Shown: positions 16,689 through 25,169 of the stretch, piece after piece
Layout of the letters: each line of letters opens with the position of its first letter
How positions within the stretch are numbered: position 1 is the first letter of the stretch
Assembly: GCA_002373875.1 (NCBI GenBank)
Contig: DFKQ01000060.1
Location: 1-64,000, forward strand
Length of the DNA: 64,000 nt
Source: Lachnospiraceae bacterium UBA3641
GTDB lineage: Bacteria; Bacillota; Clostridia; Lachnospirales; Lachnospiraceae
Reading direction: 5' to 3'
Program-made: the position numbers and the translations under genes
The notes under the pieces: model-generated
The model's input: only the letters and a program-made list of their open reading frames with translations
What the model was told of the DNA's origin: nothing
Database searches by the model: none

Positions 16689-18335
16689 TTACTCTTCATC
16701 ATCCGTATCATTAAGAATAAGGTGTATAACTCTTTCCTGCCCCTTGGAGAAATCCTTAAGAAGCTGAAGCCTTCTCATCTCGGATCTTACATTCGGGGTC
16801 ATTATCAGCCACTTTATGGTTGATATTATCGTGGAATCATCCTGTTCCCTTCCGATACCGAGATTGATGAAGCCGTTCTGTATTCCGGCAAAGACATGCT
16901 CAGCCTCACGCTCGTTCTGAGCAAGCACCACTGACGGAACACCCATGCTCGCAAGCTCGAATACGGTCCTTCCCTGTGAAGTTACCGCCAGATCGGCCTT
17001 ACTCATATAAGAGCTTACACGCCTCACATCATTATGTACGAAGATATTGTTCTCTTCATCCGTAACTATTTTGTCCTTATGCTCGTAAGCAAACCCAAGA
17101 AGAAAATGGAACCTGATCTTCTTATACTCCTTGTGTATCTCCTTTACCACCTTATACAGCCTGCCCGTAAGGTCGCTGGGATCGGCACCGCCGAAAATGA
17201 TGATCATGTTCTCCACCTTTTCGGAAAACTCCGAAGGCTCCTCCTCCAGAAATTCATCCCTTATGCAGAAATATCTGGAACCGTAATACTCATTGTGGAG
17301 CTTCTCGCCCTTCTCATACAGGGCATTTATGACGGCATCCGCATACTTGGCTCCCGGACCTACATCCTCGAAGTTAACTACCCTTCCCGCATATCTGTTC
17401 ACCATTGTCATGTAGGCAACGGATGTGTCCAATATATCGTTCACCAGGATATCCGGCCTCTCCCTGTCAAGCACCCTTTCAAAGTCATCCTCATCATCAA
17501 CGACTATAAGCGGGAAATTGGATTCATTTATCTTGTCTATACCTATATCACTGTCCTTATCCGCAACAAACACAATGTCATGACCCGTAAGCTTATAAGC
17601 CAGTGTAAGACACCTGTATATATGCCCCATACCAAGCTTCATCTTACCCACCGTCCTGAACATTATCCTCTTGCGTCTCAGTATATTCTCACACAGGACC
17701 CAGTCGGAATAGGTATCAATATCCACAGCCTCATCCTCGGGGATCTCAAAAATATTGACCTTCTTACCGATACGGCCTGTTTCGGTAACGCATTCCCTTC
17801 TGGTTATGAGGAAGCCGCCCGTCTCAACATAATTGGCGGGAAGCTCCTGGGAATTAAGACGCTTATCATAATTCTTGACTATCTGTCCATCCTTAACGGA
17901 CCATGACAGGTGTGGCTTGTTCATGGCGCTTATTACCGTGTCCCACCCGGAGCCTTCGAAGAATTCAACGGCGTTTTTTACGGTCTCTGCCTTAAGGGTC
18001 GGAGAAGTACACTGCATGGTGATCACAGTGTCATATCTGCACCTCTTCTTCTCCTCCATACAGGTAAGGGCATGATAGATAACCGGGTCAAGGGTAACCG
18101 AATCCGTTGCCAGCTCTGCCGGCCTTGCAATAACCTCAACCCCACGTTTCCTGACTATTCCCCCAAGCTCCTCATCATCCGTGGATACCGCAACATCCAC
18201 ATCCATGTACTTCTTAAGGGATCTGGCATTCTCTATTGAATAAACGATAAGGGGCTTGCCGCACATGATGCGGACGTTCTTTCTCGGTATGCGTTTCGAA
18301 CCACCCCTTGCCGGTATGATTATCAGTGATTTCAT
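16689..18335 (-). CDS. Bifunctional CMP-nonulosonate cytidylyltransferase / PseG-like UDP-sugar hydrolase fusion
   Basis: A 548-residue two-domain protein. Residues 1-220 are NeuA-like: IPARGGSKRIPRKNVR, STDDEE, MQCTSPTL and VDIDTYSD, the signatures of the CMP-acylneuraminate synthetase fold. Residues about 224-548 are PseG-like, a GT-B hydrolase that releases the sugar from UDP: GMGHIYRC (235-242) with the putative catalytic His238, then IIFGGADPSD. A third motif is SQGRTVFELASMG, where most relatives have S-G-G-S-T. The fusion joins an early and the last step of nonulosonic acid synthesis, flanking the NeuB step encoded at 25170. It has AGAGGAAAAG before the ATG and a good promoter of its own. 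The product could be CMP-pseudaminate, CMP-legionaminate or a relative. Confidence 0.9.
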   Translation of the reverse strand: MKSLIIIPARGGSKRIPRKNVRIMCGKPLIVYSIENARSLKKYMDVDVAVSTDDEELGGIVRKRGVEVIARPAELATDSVTLDPVIYHALTCMEEKKRCRYDTVITMQCTSPTLKAETVKNAVEFFEGSGWDTVISAMNKPHLSWSVKDGQIVKNYDKRLNSQELPANYVETGGFLITRRECVTETGRIGKKVNIFEIPEDEAVDIDTYSDWVLCENILRRKRIMFRTVGKMKLGMGHIYRCLTLAYKLTGHDIVFVADKDSDIGIDKINESNFPLIVVDDEDDFERVLDRERPDILVNDILDTSVAYMTMVNRYAGRVVNFEDVGPGAKYADAVINALYEKGEKLHNEYYGSRYFCIRDEFLEEEPSEFSEKVENMIIIFGGADPSDLTGRLYKVVKEIHKEYKKIRFHFLLGFAYEHKDKIVTDEENNIFVHNDVRRVSSYMSKADLAVTSQGRTVFELASMGVPSVVLAQNEREAEHVFAGIQNGFINLGIGREQDDSTIISTIKWLIMTPNVRSEMRRLQLLKDFSKGQERVIHLILNDTDDEE

Positions 18336-18388
18336 CTTTTCCTCTCTCTTATTATATTCAGAACAGATTCCGAATATTTAACTTCATT

Positions 18389-18417
18389 AGTATATAGAAT
18401 CCTTGAAACTAAGTCAA
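18389..18417 (-). promoter_or_regulatory. Internal promoter for the NeuA-PseG fusion gene
   Basis: On the minus strand TTGACT (18412-18417) and TATACT (18389-18394) are separated by 17 bases, close to consensus. The -35 lies inside the last codons of the flippase gene. The fusion gene and assembly line A behind it can thus be transcribed independently of the flippase. Confidence 0.75.
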
Positions 18418-19845
18418 ATGCAGCCGTTTTCTGATATAATCCGCAAGCAGCCTGACATCCCTTCTGTTAATTACCGCAAACAGAGTCAGGGTCACGGCCG
18501 CGACCGAATATCTCATTACGATCATCTTCCTTCCGTCCCTGTAGAAGCAGCACATGGCAATACCTGCCGCCATACACACCCCCATTGCGGCAAACATGTA
18601 GGAATTGGCGTACACCCTTTCCTTAATAACATATGTAACTGCGATGTAATGAAAGAGCATGAGCAGGAGGTAACTTGCAAGCGTGGTATAGGCCGCAGCC
18701 ACATAACCGTATCTGGGGATCATTACGGCATTCATTATGGTGTTGGCTATCGCTGCCATAACGGATGCTACAGCGATTATCGGTGTCCGTTTGAAGAAGA
18801 GTTCAATGTTAACGTAATTGGTATAGAAATACTGGGCCAGGGTTCCCAGCGCCACCGGAGGGATCACCCACTTCGCCACCCAATAATCTCTGGCCCTCGG
18901 AGCAAGAAGCATAAGGGCTTCGGGGGCTGCCGTTATAAAGCCGAGGGATAAGAAGCAACCCAAAAGGACCAGCTTTTTCTGAAGCTGTCTGATCCTGTCA
19001 CGGTTACCCGATGCCAGCTGGTCATTGAGCCAGGGAAGCCAGGCCTGACCTATCGCATTTGTAAATATTGCAAGCAGGGTTGAAATGGAGTAACCGTAAA
19101 TATACAGGCCGGCGTCCGCATCCGAGCACATATTCTTGATCATGATCCTGTCGATCTGGGCAAGTACCACGAGAGCCAGCGCATGAGGGATCATCGGAAG
19201 GCCAATCCTTAAGGCATATCTCCAGTACTCCCGTTTGTAAAAGACCTTACCCTTTTTCAGTATGTTTATATAAAAACATATGCCCATAAGAAATGTGGGA
19301 AGGATAGTACCCAGGATCTTGCCGATATATCTTTTATCATTGAAAAGATACATAAGTGTAATGGACAGTGCCACGGTTCCCACACAGGTTATTACGGATA
19401 TGGCTATGTTTTCCCTGTATTTATACTCGAACCTGCATTTCTCCTGCATGTACTGAACCGACGGATAGATGACAAGATAAGCAAAGAGAGCCATCACAAG
19501 GGGGACCTCATACTTTATAATACCCGATATCTGCTCCCTGAAGACGGTCACGGTGATAAGCACACAAAAAGCGAAGGAGCTTGAGAGTCCCTGCATTGCG
19601 GACATATATTCATCAAACTTCTCCTTAAAATCTATCTTGGCCCTGCCTACAGAATAAACAACGCACAGGCAGGTTATTATATTGAACACTTCAACATATG
19701 AATTAAAGGTATTGGCGCGGCCGTAATCACCGGTCGTGAGCATTGCGGTATAGATCGGACTCGTAATTATGGCAACCGCTCTTATGGCTATGCTTGACAG
19801 GGTATACCAGATACCGCTCTTCAACACCAGATTCTTCTCGGACAT
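18409..19845 (-). CDS. Wzx-type polysaccharide flippase (MOP superfamily)
   Basis: A 478-residue integral membrane protein with about 14 hydrophobic segments, starting MSEKNLVLKSGIWYTLSSI. YTAMLTTGDYGRANTF near residues 33-48 is the conserved first-loop pattern of polysaccharide flippases, and GLYIYGYSISTL near 242 matches the second half of the fold. It would move a lipid-linked oligosaccharide outward. It is the first minus-strand gene after the MoxR island and is followed by the NeuA-PseG fusion, so its cargo may contain a nonulosonic acid; that is inference. The ribosome binding site is weak. Confidence 0.85.
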   Translation of the reverse strand: MSEKNLVLKSGIWYTLSSIAIRAVAIITSPIYTAMLTTGDYGRANTFNSYVEVFNIITCLCVVYSVGRAKIDFKEKFDEYMSAMQGLSSSFAFCVLITVTVFREQISGIIKYEVPLVMALFAYLVIYPSVQYMQEKCRFEYKYRENIAISVITCVGTVALSITLMYLFNDKRYIGKILGTILPTFLMGICFYINILKKGKVFYKREYWRYALRIGLPMIPHALALVVLAQIDRIMIKNMCSDADAGLYIYGYSISTLLAIFTNAIGQAWLPWLNDQLASGNRDRIRQLQKKLVLLGCFLSLGFITAAPEALMLLAPRARDYWVAKWVIPPVALGTLAQYFYTNYVNIELFFKRTPIIAVASVMAAIANTIMNAVMIPRYGYVAAAYTTLASYLLLMLFHYIAVTYVIKERVYANSYMFAAMGVCMAAGIAMCCFYRDGRKMIVMRYSVAAVTLTLFAVINRRDVRLLADYIRKRLHLT

Positions 19846-19856
19846 TTATATAATTC

Positions 19857-19886
19857 TTTACCTTATATTCACTAAAATGCTATACT
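19857..19886 (+). promoter_or_regulatory. Possible promoter for the MoxR operon
   Basis: TTTACC (19857-19862) and TATACT (19881-19886) with an 18-base spacer read toward the MoxR gene at 19960. The -35 is weak. The predicted transcript start falls on the palindrome at 19893-19913, so that palindrome may act as an operator. Confidence 0.4.
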
Positions 19887-19892
19887 ATAGCA

Positions 19893-19913
19893 AACGAAAT
19901 AAACAATTTCGTT
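19893..19913. repeat. Short palindrome related to the one at 47874-47908
   Basis: AACGAAAT and ATTTCGTT flank a 5-base loop. The left side continues outward as ACTATAGCAA, closely like the element at 47874. It sits in the divergent region between the flippase and MoxR genes and could be an operator or the end of a small dispersed element. Confidence 0.5.
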
Positions 19914-19959
19914 CATTTTAATTATAACATAAACCGTTAAAGGACGAAAGATAAACGAC

Positions 19960-20883
19960 ATGAACGAAAACCTGATCGCAGTCAAAAATGAAATAAAAAA
20001 GGTTCTTCGAGGCAAGGACGATATAATCGACATGGTCCTGTGTACCCTGCTGGCAGGAGGACACATACTCCTCGAGGACATCCCGGGCGTCGGCAAGACA
20101 ACTCTTGCGGTTGCCCTGTCAAGATCCCTGGGCATCGGATATAAGAGGATGCAGTTTACACCTGATGTCCTCCCCTCCGATATTCTTGGCTTTTCAATGT
20201 ATGACAGGGATAAAAATGACTTTACCTTTAAACCGGGAGCCGTATTTACCAACCTCTTCCTCGCGGATGAGATCAACCGTACATCACCCAAGACTCAGGC
20301 CGCCCTTCTGGAGGTAATGGAGGAGAGACGCGTTACGGTTGAATCAACCACCTATAAGCTTAAATCTCCCTTTTTCGTAATAGCTACCCAGAACCCCATA
20401 GGAGCCTCGGGAACCCAAAAGCTTCCCGATTCCCAGCTGGACCGGTTCTTCGTCCGTCTTACCCTGGGATATCCAGACCATCTGGCTGCCACCGAGATCC
20501 TTAAGGGTAATTCATTTGAATCAATTGATTCGGTTAACAGGGTCATGGATGCAGGATCCATCATCGCTCTTCAGGCACAGGCCGCGAATGTTCATGCATC
20601 CGATGAGATATTCGATTATGTTGTGTCACTGAGTGAAGCTACCAGAAATACCGATATGCTCATTCAGGGAGTTTCACCCCGCGGCTCAATTGCCGTCTTA
20701 AAGCTCGCAAGGGCTTACGCCTGCTACGAGGGACGTGATTTCGTCATTCCCGAGGATATACACAGGGTAATACACCCTGTATGCAACCACCGCATAATAT
20801 TGTCCACGAAGGCCAAGGCTTCAGGCAAGAGCGCCGAAGATATCATCAGTGATCTTCTTGATTTTGTTCCCGTACCGGTGTGA
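19960..20883 (+). CDS. MoxR-family AAA+ ATPase
   Basis: A 307-residue AAA+ ATPase with Walker A IPGVGKTT (41-48), Walker B FLADEINR (D103-E104), the sensor-1 region ATQNPIG and the C-terminal lid domain. MoxR proteins act as chaperone-like factors for partner proteins, often with a DUF58 protein. The next gene starts with GTG inside this gene's stop codon, and a transglutaminase gene follows, the same order as yeaC-yeaD-yebA in Bacillus subtilis. The three genes are the only multi-gene plus-strand block in the window and probably form a separate unit not tied to polysaccharide synthesis. Confidence 0.93.
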   Translation: MNENLIAVKNEIKKVLRGKDDIIDMVLCTLLAGGHILLEDIPGVGKTTLAVALSRSLGIGYKRMQFTPDVLPSDILGFSMYDRDKNDFTFKPGAVFTNLFLADEINRTSPKTQAALLEVMEERRVTVESTTYKLKSPFFVIATQNPIGASGTQKLPDSQLDRFFVRLTLGYPDHLAATEILKGNSFESIDSVNRVMDAGSIIALQAQAANVHASDEIFDYVVSLSEATRNTDMLIQGVSPRGSIAVLKLARAYACYEGRDFVIPEDIHRVIHPVCNHRIILSTKAKASGKSAEDIISDLLDFVPVPV

Positions 20884-21974
20884 GGAAGTTCCGTTTGAAA
20901 ACACTCCATTCGAAAACATCACAGGATAAATTGATAAAACGCCGCCGTATTCTGGGCTGGTTCCTCCAAAAGACCAACTCGCCCGTTTCGGCGTGGGTAT
21001 CTTATATAAGTGTATTTATCTTCTCCCTGCTTTTTTCTTTTTTCTATCTGCAGTCATTTTTCTATCTTATATCCATACTGCTCATAAGCCTTCCTGTTCT
21101 GTCATATAACATTACGAAATATGCATCGGGTAAGCTTACCGTATCACTCGAGCTGACTACGGACCTTCTTACACTTGGCATAAACAATCCCACTTTTATA
21201 CCGGTATCATGTGCGGATATAACGATCGACTTTTATTCGCTCTTCTACGGAGGGTATGAAAGCGAAACCCATTCCCTGTCGCTTAAGGCCCGGGGGATAA
21301 GCAGGCTGGACTTCCCTCTGCGGCTTGAAAAATACGGGATATACGAGGCTCATGCCGGTAATATGACCCTATACGATCCTCTTCATCTGTTCACATTCGT
21401 GAAGGATATTAAGCTCACCGGGTCAATAACCCTGATGCCGGAAGCGATCCCTCTTGAAAAAAGGGTGGAAATAGTTTATGAGGAGGGCTTTGATGAATTT
21501 ACCGATACCGGCCGCAAGGGTAATGCTTCAAGCAACGTAACCGACATCCGGGAGTACCGGCCCGGAGACCGGCTGTCAAGGATCCACTGGAAGCTTACCG
21601 AAAAGCTCGATACACTTATAGTCAAGGAAAATGAAGCTACCTCATCCAATGACTTTACTGTCCTTCTGGAGCTGTACCAGCCTTCCCGTGAAGATTGCGA
21701 TAAGGATCCTTCCCTGACCAGCACGCTTAACAACGCGATCAGGGAAGCCATGGCTGTATCGGACGAACTCCTCCGGGCAGGCGAACCATTTATTTTTATG
21801 TTCTACAATGAGAAGGCTTCTGACTTTGTACAATTCAGGATAAATACGGAAGATGATCTTAATGAGGCGATGACACAGGCCTTCTACGCAGGCTGTTACG
21901 ATAAGAAGGATCTGGCATTATCAATATACCGGAAATCCGGCCAGGATAAAGGAACCCTTATACATGTTAACTGA
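20880..21974 (+). CDS. DUF58-domain membrane protein
   Basis: A 364-residue protein with two N-terminal hydrophobic segments (about residues 39-75) and a soluble part containing the DUF58 signature: VTDIREYRPGDRLSRIHWKLT near residues 218-238, followed by a von Willebrand A-like region. It starts with a GTG that overlaps the MoxR stop in GTGTGA, giving tight translational coupling. DUF58 proteins are typically encoded with MoxR ATPases and transglutaminases and are thought to form a membrane-associated complex. Its end overlaps the transglutaminase gene by 11 bases. The biochemical role is unknown for the family as a whole. Confidence 0.9.
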   Translation: MRKFRLKTLHSKTSQDKLIKRRRILGWFLQKTNSPVSAWVSYISVFIFSLLFSFFYLQSFFYLISILLISLPVLSYNITKYASGKLTVSLELTTDLLTLGINNPTFIPVSCADITIDFYSLFYGGYESETHSLSLKARGISRLDFPLRLEKYGIYEAHAGNMTLYDPLHLFTFVKDIKLTGSITLMPEAIPLEKRVEIVYEEGFDEFTDTGRKGNASSNVTDIREYRPGDRLSRIHWKLTEKLDTLIVKENEATSSNDFTVLLELYQPSREDCDKDPSLTSTLNNAIREAMAVSDELLRAGEPFIFMFYNEKASDFVQFRINTEDDLNEAMTQAFYAGCYDKKDLALSIYRKSGQDKGTLIHVN

Positions 21975-24504
21975 CGAACTCTATTACGGATTTTCAAAAG
22001 GAGAGAATACAAGGCATGAGAAGAACAATGACCTGATCCACTGCCTTGTTGTCGGCATGCTTATTTTCTGTGCCTCGGCAGGTTGTGTACTGGGGATATT
22101 AAGTCAGTTTAAGATCGCGGCCAACTACCCCCTTATACTCATCATACTCCTGATCTTATCACTTTTCCTTGCCCTTATACATATATCCAGGCTCTTTTAC
22201 AATGTTGGGTATTTCCTCTTCATGTTCCTCTTTGCCTACGGCCTTTTTGCCATGAGGACCTACGCCAATTCCGGCTATCAGGCCCTTTTAAATATTGTTA
22301 ACGAAGCTTATTCGGACTACTACCACCTATCCTCGATCCGTGAATATACGGAGATCATCCCGGACAGATATCTGACCATAACCACGGTCAGCATTTTTCT
22401 GGGTATCTTCCTTGTCCTGCTGCTTAATGTCGATATATTTAACAACATGTACTATGCCACTGCCTTCTTTCTTACCTTTCTGCCCCTTCAGCTTGGCATT
22501 TTCATAGGCAGATACCCTTCGTATCTGTCCCTTAGCTTCCTCTTTTTCTCCTATTTCGGGATATTCCTGCTAAGACATTCCTGCCACTTCTATTTTGTGC
22601 AGCCTGCAAGGCGGAAGAAGCCCCGGGAATACTCCTTTGATTATTACGATAAAAAGGGAAGACTCATCATTTTCCATAAGTCAAATGCTTTATCGATGCT
22701 GTCCATATGCCTCTTCGCCCTGTGCGCTTCCCTCATCTTTTCGGCCTTTACCTCTTCCGTAATAACAGCATCGGAGAATGAAGCCGTTCTTCGTAAAAGC
22801 CCACTTAAGGCAAGGCTTGATGAAAATGTTAAAATTCTTACGCAGACCGGTATCATGGGCCTCTTTAACAGATATGAAGCCAAGGGCGGCATAAGCGGGG
22901 GCAAGCTGGGCGGAGTGCGGAGCGTATCCCCCGATTACGAAACGGACCTTGAAGTAACCTTCGTTCCCTATTCCTTCGAAACCCTATACCTTAAGGGCTA
23001 CACCTCCCGGTTATATACGGGAAGCTCATGGGAGGCACCCAAAAGGGGAAGCTCCTACGAGATCAAGCTTCCTCCGTCTTCAATGGCAGAGCTTCAGCCC
23101 GAAAGGAATCGTATATTAAGTGAGAGCCGGGCACTTCATCTTATGTCCGGTGCCAAAATGACGGACCAGGTCTCTGCCCGGATGAAGATAAAAAACATCG
23201 ATGCCGACACGGGATACGTTTATACCCCTTATTTCCTGTCGTCAATTCCCGATAACGTGATCGTTGAACCTTCATCGATCCTTACAGGATATTCGGCAAC
23301 AGACAGCGAAAAAATCTATGAGTTCACTCCTTTTTCACAGAGCATCGCGGCAACCGTATTTGATGATCAGGACATACTACAGGGTCTGTACAATGAAGAA
23401 GAGCTAAATGAACGTAATTCATATGATGAAGAGATCGCTGCCAACTACCTGCAGATACCGCCGCAGATAAGCGATGAACTTATGTCCTATCATGAAAGAA
23501 TAGGAACAGCCAATACTGTCCGTGGACAGATCGATCTTATATACAGCTTCTTTCTTGAAAATTACAGTTATGACATGGCTCCCGGCGCCACTCCCTACAA
23601 CAGGGATTTTGTTACCTATTTTCTTGGTGAACAGAAACGCGGATACTGTGCCCACTTCGCATCGGCAGCAACTCTCCTGCTTCGTTCCTACGGGATACCC
23701 GCAAGATATGTGGAAGGGTACGTTATTACTCCTTCAGGCATTACCGAATCGGCAGTGGCAAGTGAAGGTGATACGGACTACTATTATACAGGTCCCAATC
23801 CCCTTGGTAATCCGTCCCTTATCACAACCGAAGTATCGGACGGTAACGCTCACGCCTGGACTGAAGTATATGTAAGCGGCTTCGGATGGCTGCCGGTTGA
23901 TCTTACCGTTCCGGATACAGGACAGACAGGGGCATCCTATGCCGATTTCCTTACATCCCTGTCAAGGCTTTTGGATCCTGCATATATTCCGGAAAATGAT
24001 GAGGCTGCCGGCGGAAATGATCCCATTCAGGATTTTAATCCGTCATCCTTCTTTAACCTTAATGATTTTTCGGCCTTTAATATTTTCGCCGGTCTCATTC
24101 TGTTTCTTATGCTTATCCCCGTATTTAAGCGAAGCTTCCTTGCTCTTAAGGATCACGGAAACAGACGACGTTCATATATGGCAGGTGATTATGCACCTCT
24201 TGTCTCCCACATCTACAAAAAGGCCTGCAGGAAGCTTGCAAAAAAATACTCCGTAAAGCCTTCTGTCCTTACGGAAGAAAACTTCCTTCTCATATCGCGC
24301 CTGATCGCCTCCGGTTCTAAAAAGGCATCAAGACTGACAGCCCTTACGGACGCAAACAACTTAAGCCTTGACGACATGCTCCTTCTTACCCGGACCTGCT
24401 TCTACGGAAGCAAAAAAATCAGCAGGCCGGAAGCCGACCTGCTGATAAGGTTCTATCGCTCAATCCTTGCTGCTTCTCCTGCCCATTATGCGAAGAAGCC
24501 TTAA
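21964..24504 (+). CDS. Transglutaminase-like membrane protein (TgpA/YebA type)
   Basis: An 846-residue protein with a cluster of membrane segments at about 28-205 and another at 245-265. A large extracytoplasmic region follows, then one more membrane segment near 700, and a cytoplasmic tail of about 130 residues. The transglutaminase-like domain carries the triad Cys562 (RGYCAHFASA), His630 (GNAHAWTEVY) and Asp646 (GWLPVDLTVP). The layout matches TgpA-like proteins encoded with MoxR and DUF58. It overlaps the DUF58 gene by 11 bases. Its last 45 bases overlap the convergent Bax-inhibitor gene, so both tails are coded on opposite strands. It may act on cell-envelope proteins or peptidoglycan; the substrate is unknown. 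Confidence 0.92.
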   Translation: MLTDELYYGFSKGENTRHEKNNDLIHCLVVGMLIFCASAGCVLGILSQFKIAANYPLILIILLILSLFLALIHISRLFYNVGYFLFMFLFAYGLFAMRTYANSGYQALLNIVNEAYSDYYHLSSIREYTEIIPDRYLTITTVSIFLGIFLVLLLNVDIFNNMYYATAFFLTFLPLQLGIFIGRYPSYLSLSFLFFSYFGIFLLRHSCHFYFVQPARRKKPREYSFDYYDKKGRLIIFHKSNALSMLSICLFALCASLIFSAFTSSVITASENEAVLRKSPLKARLDENVKILTQTGIMGLFNRYEAKGGISGGKLGGVRSVSPDYETDLEVTFVPYSFETLYLKGYTSRLYTGSSWEAPKRGSSYEIKLPPSSMAELQPERNRILSESRALHLMSGAKMTDQVSARMKIKNIDADTGYVYTPYFLSSIPDNVIVEPSSILTGYSATDSEKIYEFTPFSQSIAATVFDDQDILQGLYNEEELNERNSYDEEIAANYLQIPPQISDELMSYHERIGTANTVRGQIDLIYSFFLENYSYDMAPGATPYNRDFVTYFLGEQKRGYCAHFASAATLLLRSYGIPARYVEGYVITPSGITESAVASEGDTDYYYTGPNPLGNPSLITTEVSDGNAHAWTEVYVSGFGWLPVDLTVPDTGQTGASYADFLTSLSRLLDPAYIPENDEAAGGNDPIQDFNPSSFFNLNDFSAFNIFAGLILFLMLIPVFKRSFLALKDHGNRRRSYMAGDYAPLVSHIYKKACRKLAKKYSVKPSVLTEENFLLISRLIASGSKKASRLTALTDANNLSLDDMLLLTRTCFYGSKKISRPEADLLIRFYRSILAASPAHYAKKP

Positions 24505-25167
24505 GAACAGATTGATTATATCAAGGTAGATATCGAGCGCACAGTCAACTGCATTGTCAAGGGTAGGCGTATACTGCTGGGCCCTGTAAAAGTCATACCC
24601 TATATACAGCGAAAAGATAAGGGCACCGAACCAGGCAAAAGCATTAAACACTCCGTTTACGAACAAGCCGATCACAGAACCTATAACCACCGCTATGAGA
24701 CCGAAGAAAAGGTATCTGCCCATGGACTCAAATACATTTGGCAGCAGCATGCTTGATGCGATCATGATCCCGGATATACAGAAGGTATAGAGAAAGGCCT
24801 GGCTTACAATATCACTCTCAAGTCCTCCATATACCTGTACAGCCATTGACACCACAAGACCACTGGGTACAACAACCATATTGTAACCGATAAAGCTTAA
24901 TATGGGATTGGATGACCTTGCCGATATGACCGTTCCGGCTATCACCAGCACGATATAGCCGATAAAAAAGATCATGGGATTTATGAATTCATAAACATTC
25001 GGTACTGCCTTGCATAAGATGTAATTGACCACAAGGCCGTAAACCACTATCCCGCCCATTATAAGGTTATACTTCTGTCTGTCGATAACATCATTAAGAT
25101 TATAATCGGCGTACAGTCTCTCATATTTACGATTGTCCAAAAAGCTCCTGCTTCCTTCATCAGCCAT
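24460..25167 (-). CDS. Bax inhibitor-1 family membrane protein
   Basis: A 235-residue protein with about seven hydrophobic segments, matching the BI-1/YccA/YbhL family of calcium-leak or protease-modulating membrane proteins. A 30-residue soluble N-terminus precedes the first segment, and the last segments include LIFSLYIGYDFYRAQQ followed by DNAVDCALDIYLDIINLFL, the characteristic C-terminal BI-1 pattern with Asp residues in the pore region. GGAGG precedes the ATG, and the start lies two bases after the neuB stop, so the two are co-transcribed. It has no known link to sugar synthesis. The convergent overlap with the transglutaminase is 45 bases. Confidence 0.88.
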   Translation of the reverse strand: MADEGSRSFLDNRKYERLYADYNLNDVIDRQKYNLIMGGIVVYGLVVNYILCKAVPNVYEFINPMIFFIGYIVLVIAGTVISARSSNPILSFIGYNMVVVPSGLVVSMAVQVYGGLESDIVSQAFLYTFCISGIMIASSMLLPNVFESMGRYLFFGLIAVVIGSVIGLFVNGVFNAFAWFGALIFSLYIGYDFYRAQQYTPTLDNAVDCALDIYLDIINLFLRLLRIMGRRSSKD

Positions 25168-25169
25168 CT

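Noticed and set aside
17034..17906. Plus-strand frame of 290 residues opposite the NeuA-PseG gene.
   Set aside because: Shadow of a well-supported gene; no family signature and no ribosome site.
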